From assembly GCF_018137965.1 (NCBI RefSeq), contig NZ_CP073100.1:1922001-1986000 (forward strand): a stretch of DNA of 64,000 nucleotides, given 5' to 3'. Shown piece by piece: positions 18,117 to 29,000 of this stretch. A program made the position numbers and the translations under genes. Positions within the stretch are counted from its first letter, which is position 1. Each line of letters starts with the position of its first letter. The DNA comes from Luteolibacter ambystomatis (lineage in GTDB: Bacteria; Verrucomicrobiota; Verrucomicrobiia; Verrucomicrobiales; Akkermansiaceae). Below the pieces are notes generated by a model, which saw only the letters and a program-made list of their open reading frames with translations, was not told the DNA's origin and made no database searches.

Positions 18117-19055
18117 ATGAACCGTCGCCACTTCCTCGCCACCGGAGCGCTCGCCTCCCTTCCTCTCGCCGTCCGCGCTGAAGAAAAGTCCGCCGCGCCG
18201 GCTCCGCCCCCCACACCGAACACCCGCCCGAACCGCATCGGCATCTCCTCCTACTCCTTCTGGGGCTTCAACCGCGAGGACCTCCGCCCCATCGACATCT
18301 GCATCGAGCACGCCGCGCGCATGGGCTTCGATGGTTTCGAGATCCTGCAGAAGCAGCTCCTTTCCTGGGAACCCGCGGAGCTGATGAAGATCAAGCGCCG
18401 CGCCTTCCTGCTCGGCCTGGACCTCATGGGCTACTCCACCCACCAGGGTTTCCTCTCTCCGGACAAGGAAGCGCGGAAGAAAAACTACGACCACACGCTC
18501 GCCTGTCTCGAACAGGCCTACAACCTCGGCATCCCCACCATGCGCGTGAACTCCGGCCGCTGGGACACCATCAAGAACTTCGATGAACTCATGCGCCGCC
18601 GTGGCGAGGACGACCCCATCTCCGGCTACACCGAGGAAGACGCCTACCCGTGGGTCATCGAAGCCTACACCGGGCTCGCGGAGGAAGCGGGCAAACGTGG
18701 CATCATCATGGGCCTTGAGAATCACTGGGGCCTCGGCCGCACGCCGCAGGGCGTGAAGCGGGTGGTCGATGCCGTGAACTCGCCATGGCTCAAGGTCACG
18801 CTCGATACCGGCAACTTCCTCGAAAACCCCTATGACCGCCTCGCCCAGCTCGCGAAGGACACCGTCCTCATGCAGGCGAAGACCTACTACGGCGGCGGCG
18901 TCTGGTACACGCTGGAACTCGACTATCCCCGCATCGCGAAGATCATGAAGGACGCTGGCTACACCGGCTACATCTCTCTGGAGTTCGAGGGCAAGGAAGA
19001 CCCGCTCACCGCGATCCCGAAGAGCCTGGAACTGCTGCGGAAGGCCTTCGCGTAG
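18117..19055 (+). CDS. Exported sugar phosphate isomerase/epimerase-like TIM-barrel protein
   Basis: A 312-residue protein with a twin-arginine-type leader (MNRRHFLATGALASLPLAVRA). The mature part is a xylose-isomerase-like TIM barrel. Metal-site strands are recognisable: IIMGLENHWG, VTLDTGNFLENP, MQAKTYY and YISLEFEG. Secreted members of this family are abundant in Verrucomicrobia and Planctomycetes and are assumed to act on sugars or inositols; the substrate is unknown. It lies between two dispersed repeats and seems monocistronic. Confidence 0.88.
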   Translation: MNRRHFLATGALASLPLAVRAEEKSAAPAPPPTPNTRPNRIGISSYSFWGFNREDLRPIDICIEHAARMGFDGFEILQKQLLSWEPAELMKIKRRAFLLGLDLMGYSTHQGFLSPDKEARKKNYDHTLACLEQAYNLGIPTMRVNSGRWDTIKNFDELMRRRGEDDPISGYTEEDAYPWVIEAYTGLAEEAGKRGIIMGLENHWGLGRTPQGVKRVVDAVNSPWLKVTLDTGNFLENPYDRLAQLAKDTVLMQAKTYYGGGVWYTLELDYPRIAKIMKDAGYTGYISLEFEGKEDPLTAIPKSLELLRKAFA

Positions 19056-19063
19056 CTCTCTGC

Positions 19064-19204
19064 AACGTAGCTGGAGTCGTGAGACTTCAGGCTGGGCAGA
19101 CGCACGCCATCCTCCGCATTTCCGGTCCCATGTCGTCTCTTGAAACCGGCGCGTTGTGACCGGGGCGGATCAGCCCCACCCGAAGTCCCACGACTCCGGC
19201 TACT
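19064..19204. repeat. Dispersed inverted repeat, AGTCGTGAGACTTC family, copy 2
   Basis: The left arm GTAGCTGGAGTCGTGAGACT and the right arm CCCACGACTCCGGCTAC enclose about 90 bp between the isomerase and lipoprotein genes, which converge here. Confidence 0.78.
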
Positions 19205-19213
19205 ATACATACC

Positions 19214-19939
19214 CTACTTCGCCGCCGCCTGGAGCTCGCGCATGGCGTCATCCTTCAGCGCGCCGTCCGGGAAATCCTCCACCCATTTGCTGGCTCCCTC
19301 GTAGTCCTTCCGCGCCCAGCGTTGCAGCACGGAAACCACCGCACGATTCTGCACCGCGCCGGGACGGATCTCGTCCGCCGCCAGGGTGGCCGCGTCCGCC
19401 GGGGAGTTCTCACCCGTGGCCGTCACCCAGCCGGTGATCGCCTCATCGCGTTCCGCCGGATCATTGCGCTCCTTCGCCCATTGCAGCGCGGCGGCCGGAT
19501 CCTGCACGGACCACTCCGCCACCAGATGGGACATCACCTGCTGGCGCTTGTCACCGGCAGGCAATGCTTCCGCCGCATCGAGCGCCGTCGCCAGATCCGT
19601 GGTGACGCAGCTCCACGCCAGTTGCTCCAGCGTCGCATGGCGCTCCTTCTCGTCCTCGATCGCCTTCGCCCACGCCAGACCCGCCGCCGGGTCTTCCTGC
19701 GCGTAGCGCGCCACGGTGGTCGCCCGCTTCGCCGCGGCCTCATCGCCGCTGCTGGTGATCTCCTGCGTCACCACCGCGGGCCGAGCCTGCCGCTCCCGGT
19801 CCGGCCGGCCGCTGCCGGACGCGCTCGCGGAGGCGGCGTGCGACGGCTTCTGCGGATCGATCCCATCGTTCCCCTTCTTCCCATCGCAAGCGGCGAGGAC
19901 GAGAGGAGCCACGAACACGGCCAGACGGAGCGAACGCAT
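19214..19939 (-). CDS. Lipoprotein with DP-AA-W helical repeats
   Basis: A 241-residue protein. The ATG at 19939 is chosen because it gives a lipoprotein signal with lipobox LAAC (MRSLRLAVFVAPLVLAACDG). After a Ser/Arg-rich linker there are about five repeats of the type W-x-x-x-DPAA-x-x-W (QEDPAAGLAWAKAIEDE, VQDPAAALQWAKERND and others). It is a short paralogue of the 737-residue protein at 3289-5502. It lies 81 bp after the giant Calx-beta gene on the same strand and may be co-transcribed. Role unknown, possibly periplasmic binding or scaffolding. Confidence 0.82.
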   Translation of the reverse strand: MRSLRLAVFVAPLVLAACDGKKGNDGIDPQKPSHAASASASGSGRPDRERQARPAVVTQEITSSGDEAAAKRATTVARYAQEDPAAGLAWAKAIEDEKERHATLEQLAWSCVTTDLATALDAAEALPAGDKRQQVMSHLVAEWSVQDPAAALQWAKERNDPAERDEAITGWVTATGENSPADAATLAADEIRPGAVQNRAVVSVLQRWARKDYEGASKWVEDFPDGALKDDAMRELQAAAK

Positions 19940-20020
19940 TCCGACATCCAAGCGTGGATCGGAAGGTTCCGCCAGCATCGATTTGCCGAAACCCCGCCCA
20001 CGCCTGGATTCCTTCACCCG

Positions 20021-23000
20021 TCAGTTCCGCTGCGCCTTCAGGCGGAAGAAGTACTTCGGCGAGGCCGCCATGGAGTCCGGACAACCGACATCCACACCCA
20101 CCCGTCCGCCCGCAGGCGTGCCGACGGTCAACTTCGATGTCCCGCCAGCCAGCCAGCTCCACGGACCGGTGCCGGACTTCGCCGCCAGCGTCGTCCACGT
20201 GCCCCCGAGCAGGTTGATGCCCTCGACCGTATAGGTCACATCGGACGCGGCTGGATCAGGCATGTCGAGATGGAACAGCGCGGGGGAAACGCCCGGCTTG
20301 AGCTTCGGCATCGGGGTCTTGCCGTCCAGCGGATCGGTGCCCAGCGCATACTCCAGCAGGTTGGAGACGCCGTCATGATCCGGGTCCGCGAGATCACCCG
20401 CCACCGCCGGATCATTGGCGGAAGCTCCGAACTTCGTTTTCTTCCACGCATCCACCGGCAGGTCCGCGATGGTCACAGTGCCGTTCACCGTCGCGCCCAG
20501 CGTGTAGGCCGCGTCCGCGGTGAGCGTCAGCACCGCCGTCTCGTCCCCTTCCGCTACGGCATCCACCGTAGGAGTGATGGTCACATCGGCCGAGGCGCTG
20601 CCCGCGGGAATCGTCACGGTAGAGGCCACGCTGGTGTAGTCGGTGCCATTGGTGGCGGTGCCGGACATCGCCACGTTCACCGTCAGCGCGGCCAGCGTCG
20701 AACCACTGCGCGAGATCGTGAACTTCCCGGCCACCGGACCGGACTCGCTGGCGCTGGGCAGCGGTGTCGTCATGGAAACCACCGGCAGCGGCGAGGTCGC
20801 CGTGACCGTCATGTCATCGAAGGTCTTCACCTCGCCATCGTCGCCGATCAAACGCAGCACATACGTCCCGCCCTGGCTGAAGCTCGCGCTCGTCGCCGGT
20901 GTGGAGGCGTTTCCAAAGGTCACCGTGCCCGGCCCGGAAACCTTCGTCCACGTCGTGGTCAGCGCGCCGGGCGAGACCGGCTTGCCATCGTCGCTCGCCG
21001 TTCCTGCCAGCGTCGCGTTTGCGGGCAGCAGCACCGGCTGATCCACGCCCGCATTCACCGCAGGCCCCACGTTCCCGGAGTAGCCGAACCCGCTCACGTT
21101 GTCGAAGGTCGCCGTGCCGCTGTTCGCGCTGTCCGAGCTCCAGCAAAGCCCCGCCCGCACGTCTCCGGCCATCGTGATCGTGCCGCGGGAGGTCCACGTC
21201 GTGCCGTCATCGGAATGATAGCCGGTGATCGTGGTTCCCACCCGCACCAGACGGCACCATGTCGGCAATCCCATCGCCGCTTCCGTGTACTGGTCGCGGA
21301 CGTTCGCACCGCCCGCCGTGGTACGGGTGATCCAGTAGCCCCATTCGGTCGGAGTCGTATCCATCCCCACGAACGCGCTCACCCCGTTGGCCGCTCCGCC
21401 CGTGCCCAGGCGCACCACCAGACCCGCCCGCTCGGTGGTCGAGTTCGATATATTCGTTCCGCTGGCCACCCGCGTCTTCAGGTCGAAGTCTCCGCTGAAG
21501 GTCGATCCGAGCATGAAGAAACCGTCGGACGTGCCGCCGCTGTCGATGCCCGATGAAGCCCCGCTCAGGCTGTAGCTGGAGCTGCTGATCGTGGTGTAGC
21601 TGCCCGCCCCTCCGCTGCCGTAGGTATATCCCGCGAGAGTCCCGCCCGGGGTCACGCCCACGTTCACCGTCACGTCCGCGGTGGTGGTCACGCCGCCGTC
21701 ATACGCGGACAGGCGCAGCACGTAGGTGCCATTCGCGGAAAACAGCGCCGTCGTGTTCAGCGCGTGCGTGTCGCCGAAGGTCACGGTGCCCGGACCACTC
21801 ACCATGCTCCACGTCGTCACCAGCGCGGAAGGCTGGCCGTCATCCGTGGCGGTGGCTTCCAACAGCAGGCCCACGCCGGTGGGGATGCTGGTGCTGCCCA
21901 CCGTCGGCGAGGTGATCGCCACCACCGGAGTCACATCGTTGTCCGCGATCGTCACCGTGCCGGTGCCAGCACCATTGATGCCGTAGCTCGGGTCCGCCGT
22001 CACCGTGAGGATCACCGTTTCACCGCCGGTCTCCTGGAGGAAGTCATCGATCGGAGTCACCGTGATCGTCGCACTGGTCTGCCCCGCCGGAATCGTCACC
22101 GTGCCGGAAAGCGCCTGGTAGTCCGTGCCGTTCGTGGCCGTGCCGGAAAGCGTGTAGAGCACGTTCAACGCGGCGGCCGTGGAACCACCGCTGCGCGTCA
22201 CCGTGAAGCTGCCGGGATCGAGCCCCACCTCCGCGGCATTCGCATCCGGAGTCGCCAGCGCCACCGTCGTGATCGCCGTGTTCACCGTCACGTCATCGAA
22301 GGTCTTCACCCAGCCGTCGTTGGCCGTGAGACGGAGAACGTAGGTGCCGGACGAGGAGAACGAGGCCGTGGTGGCCGCCGCAGCCGCATTGCCGAAGGTG
22401 GTCGTGCCGGTGCCGGAAATCTGCGACCACTGGAGCACGGGCGCCGCCAGCGGCTGGCCGTCATCGGTCACGCTGCCGGACAGGCTCACGGAAGAAGTGG
22501 CCACCGTCTGATCCACTCCGGCATTCACCAGAGCGCCCTTGTTCACCAGCGGCGCCACCGTGAAGTTGTCGAAGGTCGCCGTGCAGGTGGAGCCGGTGTT
22601 GTTCGCGCACAAGCTCAGGCCCACATAGACATCCGTGCCCATCATGATCGTCGCCGTGGATTGCTGCGTCCACGTCACGCCATCCGCGGAATACGAGCCG
22701 GTCAGCGTGTTGCCCGCACGCGAGATCCGCACCCAGTACGGCGCGGTCGCTCCGGCGGTGTTGCTGTTGTCACTGCCACCGTCGGTGGAGTCGCGCCACT
22801 GCATCGCCGTGCCATTGCCGGGAGTCACGCTCATGAAGGCATGCTTCGATCCCGCCGCCAGCGATTCGCGGATCATCACGCCCGGCTTCGCCCAGGACGA
22901 AGTGTTCGTCACCGAGATCACCCGCGCCGTCACCGTCACATCGCCGTGCGCCCGCTCGAAGGCATAGCGGAACGAATCCGCGTTGTTCCACAGGTCGCCG

Positions 23001-26000
23001 CTGCGGCAGGCCAGCGTGTGTACGCCGGTGCCCTCGTTCAGCGAATAGCTGCCCGCGCTGACGCTGCTACCGATGTCCTTCGCGTAAAGCGTGTCGGTCC
23101 CGCCCACGTTCACGATCTGGTCGGCGGTGGAGGTCTGGTTGCCATCGTAGGCGGAGAAACGCACCACATACGTGCCGTTCGCGGAGAAGGTCGCCGTCGT
23201 GTTCAACGCCGCGGGCGTGCCGAAGGCCACCGTGCCCGGACCGCTCACCTTCGTCCAACTGTAGGTCATCGGCGCGGGCAGGCCGTCATCCGTGGCGGCG
23301 GCTTCCAGCAACAACCCCGCCCCCGCGGGCAACACGATGTTCGGATACAGCGGGCTGGTGATCTGCACATACGGCGCGAAGTCGTCGTCCTCGATGGTGA
23401 TCGAGTCGAAGTACGGCGCTCCTAGTGTGTAGTTTGCATTGGTGGAAAGTGCCACCAGCACGTACTCGTCGCCCTCGCTGGCGCTGTCGTTGATCGGTGT
23501 CAGCGTGATGGTCTTGCTCGCGGAACCCGACGGGATGCTCACCGAAGTGCCGATGGAGGTGTAGTCGCTGCCGCTCGTCGCACTGCCGGAAACCGTGAAG
23601 TTCACCGTCAGCGCGTTCGTCGTCGGCCCGGTGCGGCTCACCGTGAAGGTGCCCGTGGTCGCGCCCGTTTCCGTCGCGATGTTGTCCGTGGCCACGATGC
23701 TCACCACCGGCATGTCATCGTCCGTGATGGTCACGGTGGCGGCGGCGGGCGAACCCACCGTGTAAACCCCGGCGCTCGCGGCCAGCGTCACGATCACCGT
23801 CTCGGAAGTCTCCGCCGTGGCATTGTCCACCGGCGTGATCGTCACCGGCGCGCTGGAGGCACCCGCCGGGATCGTGACCGAGGTGCCGATCGCGGTGTAG
23901 TCCGTGCCGGAGGTCGCCGTGCCGGAAACCGTGAAGTTCACCGTCAACGCGTTCGTCGTCGGCCCGGTGCGACTCACCGTGAAGGTGCCCGTGTCCGTGG
24001 CCGAAGGGCTCTCGGCCGCGGTCGCATCCGTAGCCGTGATCGTCACCACCGGCGTGTCGTCATTGGCGATGGTGTAGGTGTGCGAGACATTCGCGCCCAG
24101 ATCCGCGCCGACCGGATTGGAAAGCCCCACGATGATCGTGCGGTCCGGCTCGATCACCGCGTCATCCACCACCGTCACCGGGATCAGCTTCACCGTCTCG
24201 CCCGCGTTGAAGGTGAGCGTGCCATTCGCCAGCGTGTAATCCGTGCCGGATACCGCCGTGCCGCCGGTCACCGCGTAGTCGACCGTCACCGCCGCAGCCG
24301 GCTTGAAGCTCAGCGCCACCGGCAGGTTCACCGTGGTGTTCGATTCCGGACCGGAGGAAGCGGCCGCCGCAAAGCCGACGGTCGGCTGCGCGGGCGGCAC
24401 ATCGTTGTCCGAGATCGCGAGGATGTGCTGGGTGATCGTGCCGAGGCCGGCCCCGCCCGCATTCACCAGCGAAACCACCACGTTCTCGGTGTTCTCCACG
24501 ATCTGGTCATCGGTGATCTGCACCGGGATGTTCAGCGTGGTCGTGCCCGCCGGGAAGGTCAGCGTGCCCGAGGCCAGCGTGAAGTCCACGCCGCTGCCCT
24601 CGGCATTCGTCACCGAGCCGGCACGCCACTGGAACGCCACACCGTTGCCGGGTGTCAGCGAGCTCATGCCGTGGCGGGCATCGTCGAAGAGACTCTCGCG
24701 GATCATCACCCCGGCCTTCGTCCACGCCACGCCACCGCTGATCGCGGTCACACGCGCGGTCACCGTGCAATCGCCCGTGACCGGCGTGGAAACGAAGTAA
24801 AACGAATCCACGCTGTCGTAGATGTCATTCGTCTGCGACTTGAGCGTGTAGGTGCCGGAGACGTTCGTCCAGCTTCCCGGCTTCGGCGTGTAGCCCACGT
24901 CCGTGCCGGTGAAGGTGCCGCCCGCAGGAGTGACCGTGACGTTGTCGAACGTCGCCGTCGCCTGCGAGGCCGCGCTGTTGTTCGAGCCGAGGCACAGCCC
25001 CACGAAGGCCGTGTTGCCCATGCCGATCGTCTGCGTGGTCCCCTGCTGCGTCCATGTCACGCCATCGGAGGAACGATACGCCGCCAGCGAGTTGCCGGTG
25101 CGCGTCATCCGCACCCAGTACGGCGCGTTCAGGCCGGTGGTGTTGCTGTTGTTCGAGGAGGTCGAACCACTACCCACCACGTAGTTCACCGTCACCGGAT
25201 TCACGGAGGCGGCGGAGAGGCTCACCGGGATATTCACGGTGCCCGCGCCCTCGGCGGTGGTGCTCGCGGCGCTGTTGAAGCCCACCGTCACCGCGGAGGT
25301 GTCGTTGTCCCCCAGATACAGGGTGGCCGGCAGCGGCGAGCGGGAATACGCGCCCGGAGCCAGCGTCAGGATGATCGTTTCCGTCCCCTCCCCAGCCGTG
25401 TCGTTCACGGGCGTCACCGTGATGTCCACGAAGGACTTGCCCGCGGGAATGGTGGCGGTGCCGCTGAGCGCGGTGTAGTCGCTGCCATTGGTGGCCGTGC
25501 CGCTCATCGTGTAGTTCACCACCAGATCGGCCGTGGTGGAACCGGTGCGCAGCAGCGTGAACTTGCTGTTGGTGGCAGGCTCCGCCGGGCTGGTGTTGGA
25601 CGCATCCACGAACACCGTCGGCTGCTCGTCATCGTAGAGCCACATCGTGGCATGATCGCTGGCAGGCCAGGTGACGTAGGACGCGGACGGAGTGATCGTG
25701 AGCGTGACATCCTCCAGGTCCTCCACCGCCACATCGTTGATGGGCGTGACCGTCACATCCACCGTGCGGTTGCCGCTGCCCGCCGGGATCGTCACCGTTC
25801 CGCTGAGCGCGTTGTAGTCGCCGCCCGGCGTGGCGCTGCCGCCGACGGTGTAGTTCACCGTGAACGACGAGGTCACCACTCCACTGACGGCGAACCGGAA
25901 GATGCCCGCCGTGCCGGACTCGCCGAACGAATCCTCCGCCGCGGCCACCGAGACGAACGGCTTGTTCGCCGGGTTGCTCTTGATCGTGAGCGTGCTCGTC

Positions 26001-29000
26001 GAATTACTGCCCAGCTTGTAGTTCGATCCCAGCGAGCCGAGCAGGATCGTCACCGTCTGGTCATCCTCCAGGATGCCATCGTCGATCGGCGCGATCGTCA
26101 CCGCCGCGCTGGTCTGCCCCGCCGGGATCGTCACCGATCCGGGCAGGATCACGTAATCGACTCCCTGCAACGCCGAGCCCGCGAGGCTGTAGTAGAGCGT
26201 GAGATCCTGCGAGGTGTCCCCGGTGCGGGTGACGAGGAAGGTGCCATTGTCCGCCGGGCTCGCGCCCTCCGTGGCGATGGCATCGGACGTCGTGACCGTG
26301 AGGATCTGCAGGTCGTCATCCACGATCGTGGCCGTGGCCGCGTTCAATGGTGAGGCCTCGATGAGGTAGGCGGCATTCGTGGACAGTGTGACCACCACCG
26401 TCTCGTTCGTCTCGGAGGCGCTGTCGTTGATCGATGTCACCGGGATGTCCGCGGAGGATGCTCCGGCAGGAATGGTCACGGAACCGGGCAGCGCGGTGTA
26501 GTCCCCGCCCGCGGTGGCCGTGCCGCCCACGGTGTAGTTCACCGTCAGCGCGGCGGTGGTGGGGCCGTTGCGGCTCACGCGCAGCAGCGCCGGAGTGGCG
26601 GAGTTTTCCACCGTGACCGGCACCGCGGCCACGATGCCCACCTTCACCCCGTTCGTATTGGGATCGTTGTCGATGATCGTCACGGTCGCCTCCTGCGAAC
26701 CACCGATCACATAGGACGAACTCTGCGCCAGCAGCAGCCGCACCGTCTCCGGGCCTTCCGTGCTGGCGTCCGTCTTCGGTGTGACCGTCACGTCCAGCGA
26801 GGCCGCGCCCGCGGGAATGGTCAGCGTGTTCGAGGAGATCGCCGGGGACAGCGTGTAGTCCGTGTTGTTGGTCGCCGTGCCCGCCACGCTTTGCATGGTG
26901 ATCGCCAGCGCGTTGGTCGTCGGACCCGTGCGGGTCAGCGTGAATTTTCCGGTCGATCCGGCCAGATCCTCGGTGCAGGTCGGCACCGTGGCCGTGATCG
27001 TCACCACCGCTCCGGCGGCGGCATCGAAGTTCGCGGTGTCCGTGTTCGGCCCCACTGTGATCGAGGAGCCCTGGCTGCCGGTGAAGCTGTAGCCATCCAG
27101 CCGCGGCGTCACCGAGTAGGTGCCCGCCGCGAGGCCCACCAGCGTGTAATAGCCGTCCGAGTCCGTGACCGTCTCCTTGTTCGTGGTGGAAACCGGGATG
27201 TTCGCCAGCGGCTGGACGCCGTTCGTCACCCGCCCGCCGATGCTGTAGGTGGTGTTCGTGCCGACGTTGACCACGATGCTGCGCACCGCGGTCTTCCCCT
27301 TCATGTCGGACACCGTGCAGGTCACCTGGTACTGGCCCGCGGAGCTGAAGGTGCGGTTGATGGACGCCGCGTTCGGCAGCGCCGTCTTGTCGCCATTACC
27401 ATAAGTCCAGTAGTAGGACAGCGCGTCGCCATCCGGATCGTTCGCCACCGCATTGAAGGTCACCGTCGCGCCCGTGGGCACGTTCGTCGCGGAGGCGTTC
27501 AGCGCGAGCGTGGGCGGCTGGTTCCCGGGGAACTGGCCGAGGTTCACCACCACGTCCACCGTCTTCGGGCTGGTCGCCTTGTTCACCGCCACGGGCGTGA
27601 GGTGGATGCCGGAGGCGGCGTCCGAGAACGTGCGGCCCACGATGATGTTGCCGTCCGCCTTGCCGTTGATCGAGCCCGGCGTGGTGTCGATGAGCTGGTT
27701 GTTGCTGCCGCCGCCGGACGGATACTTCCATTCCAGGCGGATGCCATTGGACTGCCACGGCTGGTTCGCGTCCGCATCGGAAAGCTGGCGCACCTCCGCG
27801 TAGTAGGTGCGCAGCGGGTCCTTCACGATCTTCAGGCCGTAGCTCAGCGCCGGATCGAGGATGTTCGAGTCGTGCGCCGCGATGCGGTAGGTGCCGCTGG
27901 AGGCCACGCTGGTGAGGTTGTCCGCCGTGAACCACTTGATCTGCTCCTTGGAGGCGATGTTGTACTGGCCGGTGGTGATGCTGCCGCCGCCCATGATGTC
28001 GAAGTCATCGCCGTATTCCTGGTTCGAACCGTAGCCGATGCCATTGACGCCGTTGCTGTCCCAGAAGTTCGCGTGCGCCAGGCCGAAGGTGTGGCCCATC
28101 TCGTGCGCCACCACCTCGCGCCAGGTGGAGCTGTAGATCCACACGCTGTTTCCGCCCACCGTGCCCCAGCCGCCCGCGCCGCGGGACACGCCGTAGGCGT
28201 AGGATTGCAGCACCACGATGCAGTCGTAGTTCGCCGGATCAAAGCCAGCCGCCTTCGCCGCCGCGCGCGCGTCCGTGTGGGTCAGGCCGAGGCAGTCGAT
28301 GTTGCCGCCGTTGTCCGCATCGTTCGCCTGATACCACTTGCCATTGTGCGGCATCATCAGGCAGGGCGTGACCGTGGTGGCGATGGTGAGCTTTCCGAAG
28401 GACGACTTGTTGTAGTAGTCGGCGATGTCCTTCATCGTGTTGTAGGCGTTCGCCTCCGTGGTCGGCGCCACGTTCTCGTCCGGGAAGGTCACCGGGATGT
28501 AGAGCACCTTCATCACGCCGAGCGCCTTCGTGGAAACGTAGGGCAGCGGCCCGTTGAAGCCCACTCCGCCGCCACCCGCGCCCTCACCGGCCACCAGCTG
28601 GTTTTCGAAGACCGTGGTGTGGCTGCCATTGCACAGGTAGAACACCTGGCCCTGCGCCTCCACCACCGGCTCGTCCGCCTTCACCGCCGCAGCGGCCTGC
28701 TCCGGCGGCAGCGCCGTGGAGTTTCCGGAAACCGGGCAGATCTCCACCTTTGGCAGCGCCGGGTCCGGGCGCTCGCCCACCTCCAGCGGCCGCACCGGGC
28801 GGGGATCGAGCGCGAGCTGCGCCATGCCGCCCTTCGGCCGGACCGCCACGCCGTTCACCGAGCGGTTCGCCTTGTAATCCATCAGATACTGCTCACGCCC
28901 GGACGTGTAAGCCTGGTAGGTCACGCCATCGTTCAGCTCCAGATAATGCACCGCGGCCACCGGCACACTGCCCGGCAGCGTGGTATTCGCATACGTCCGC

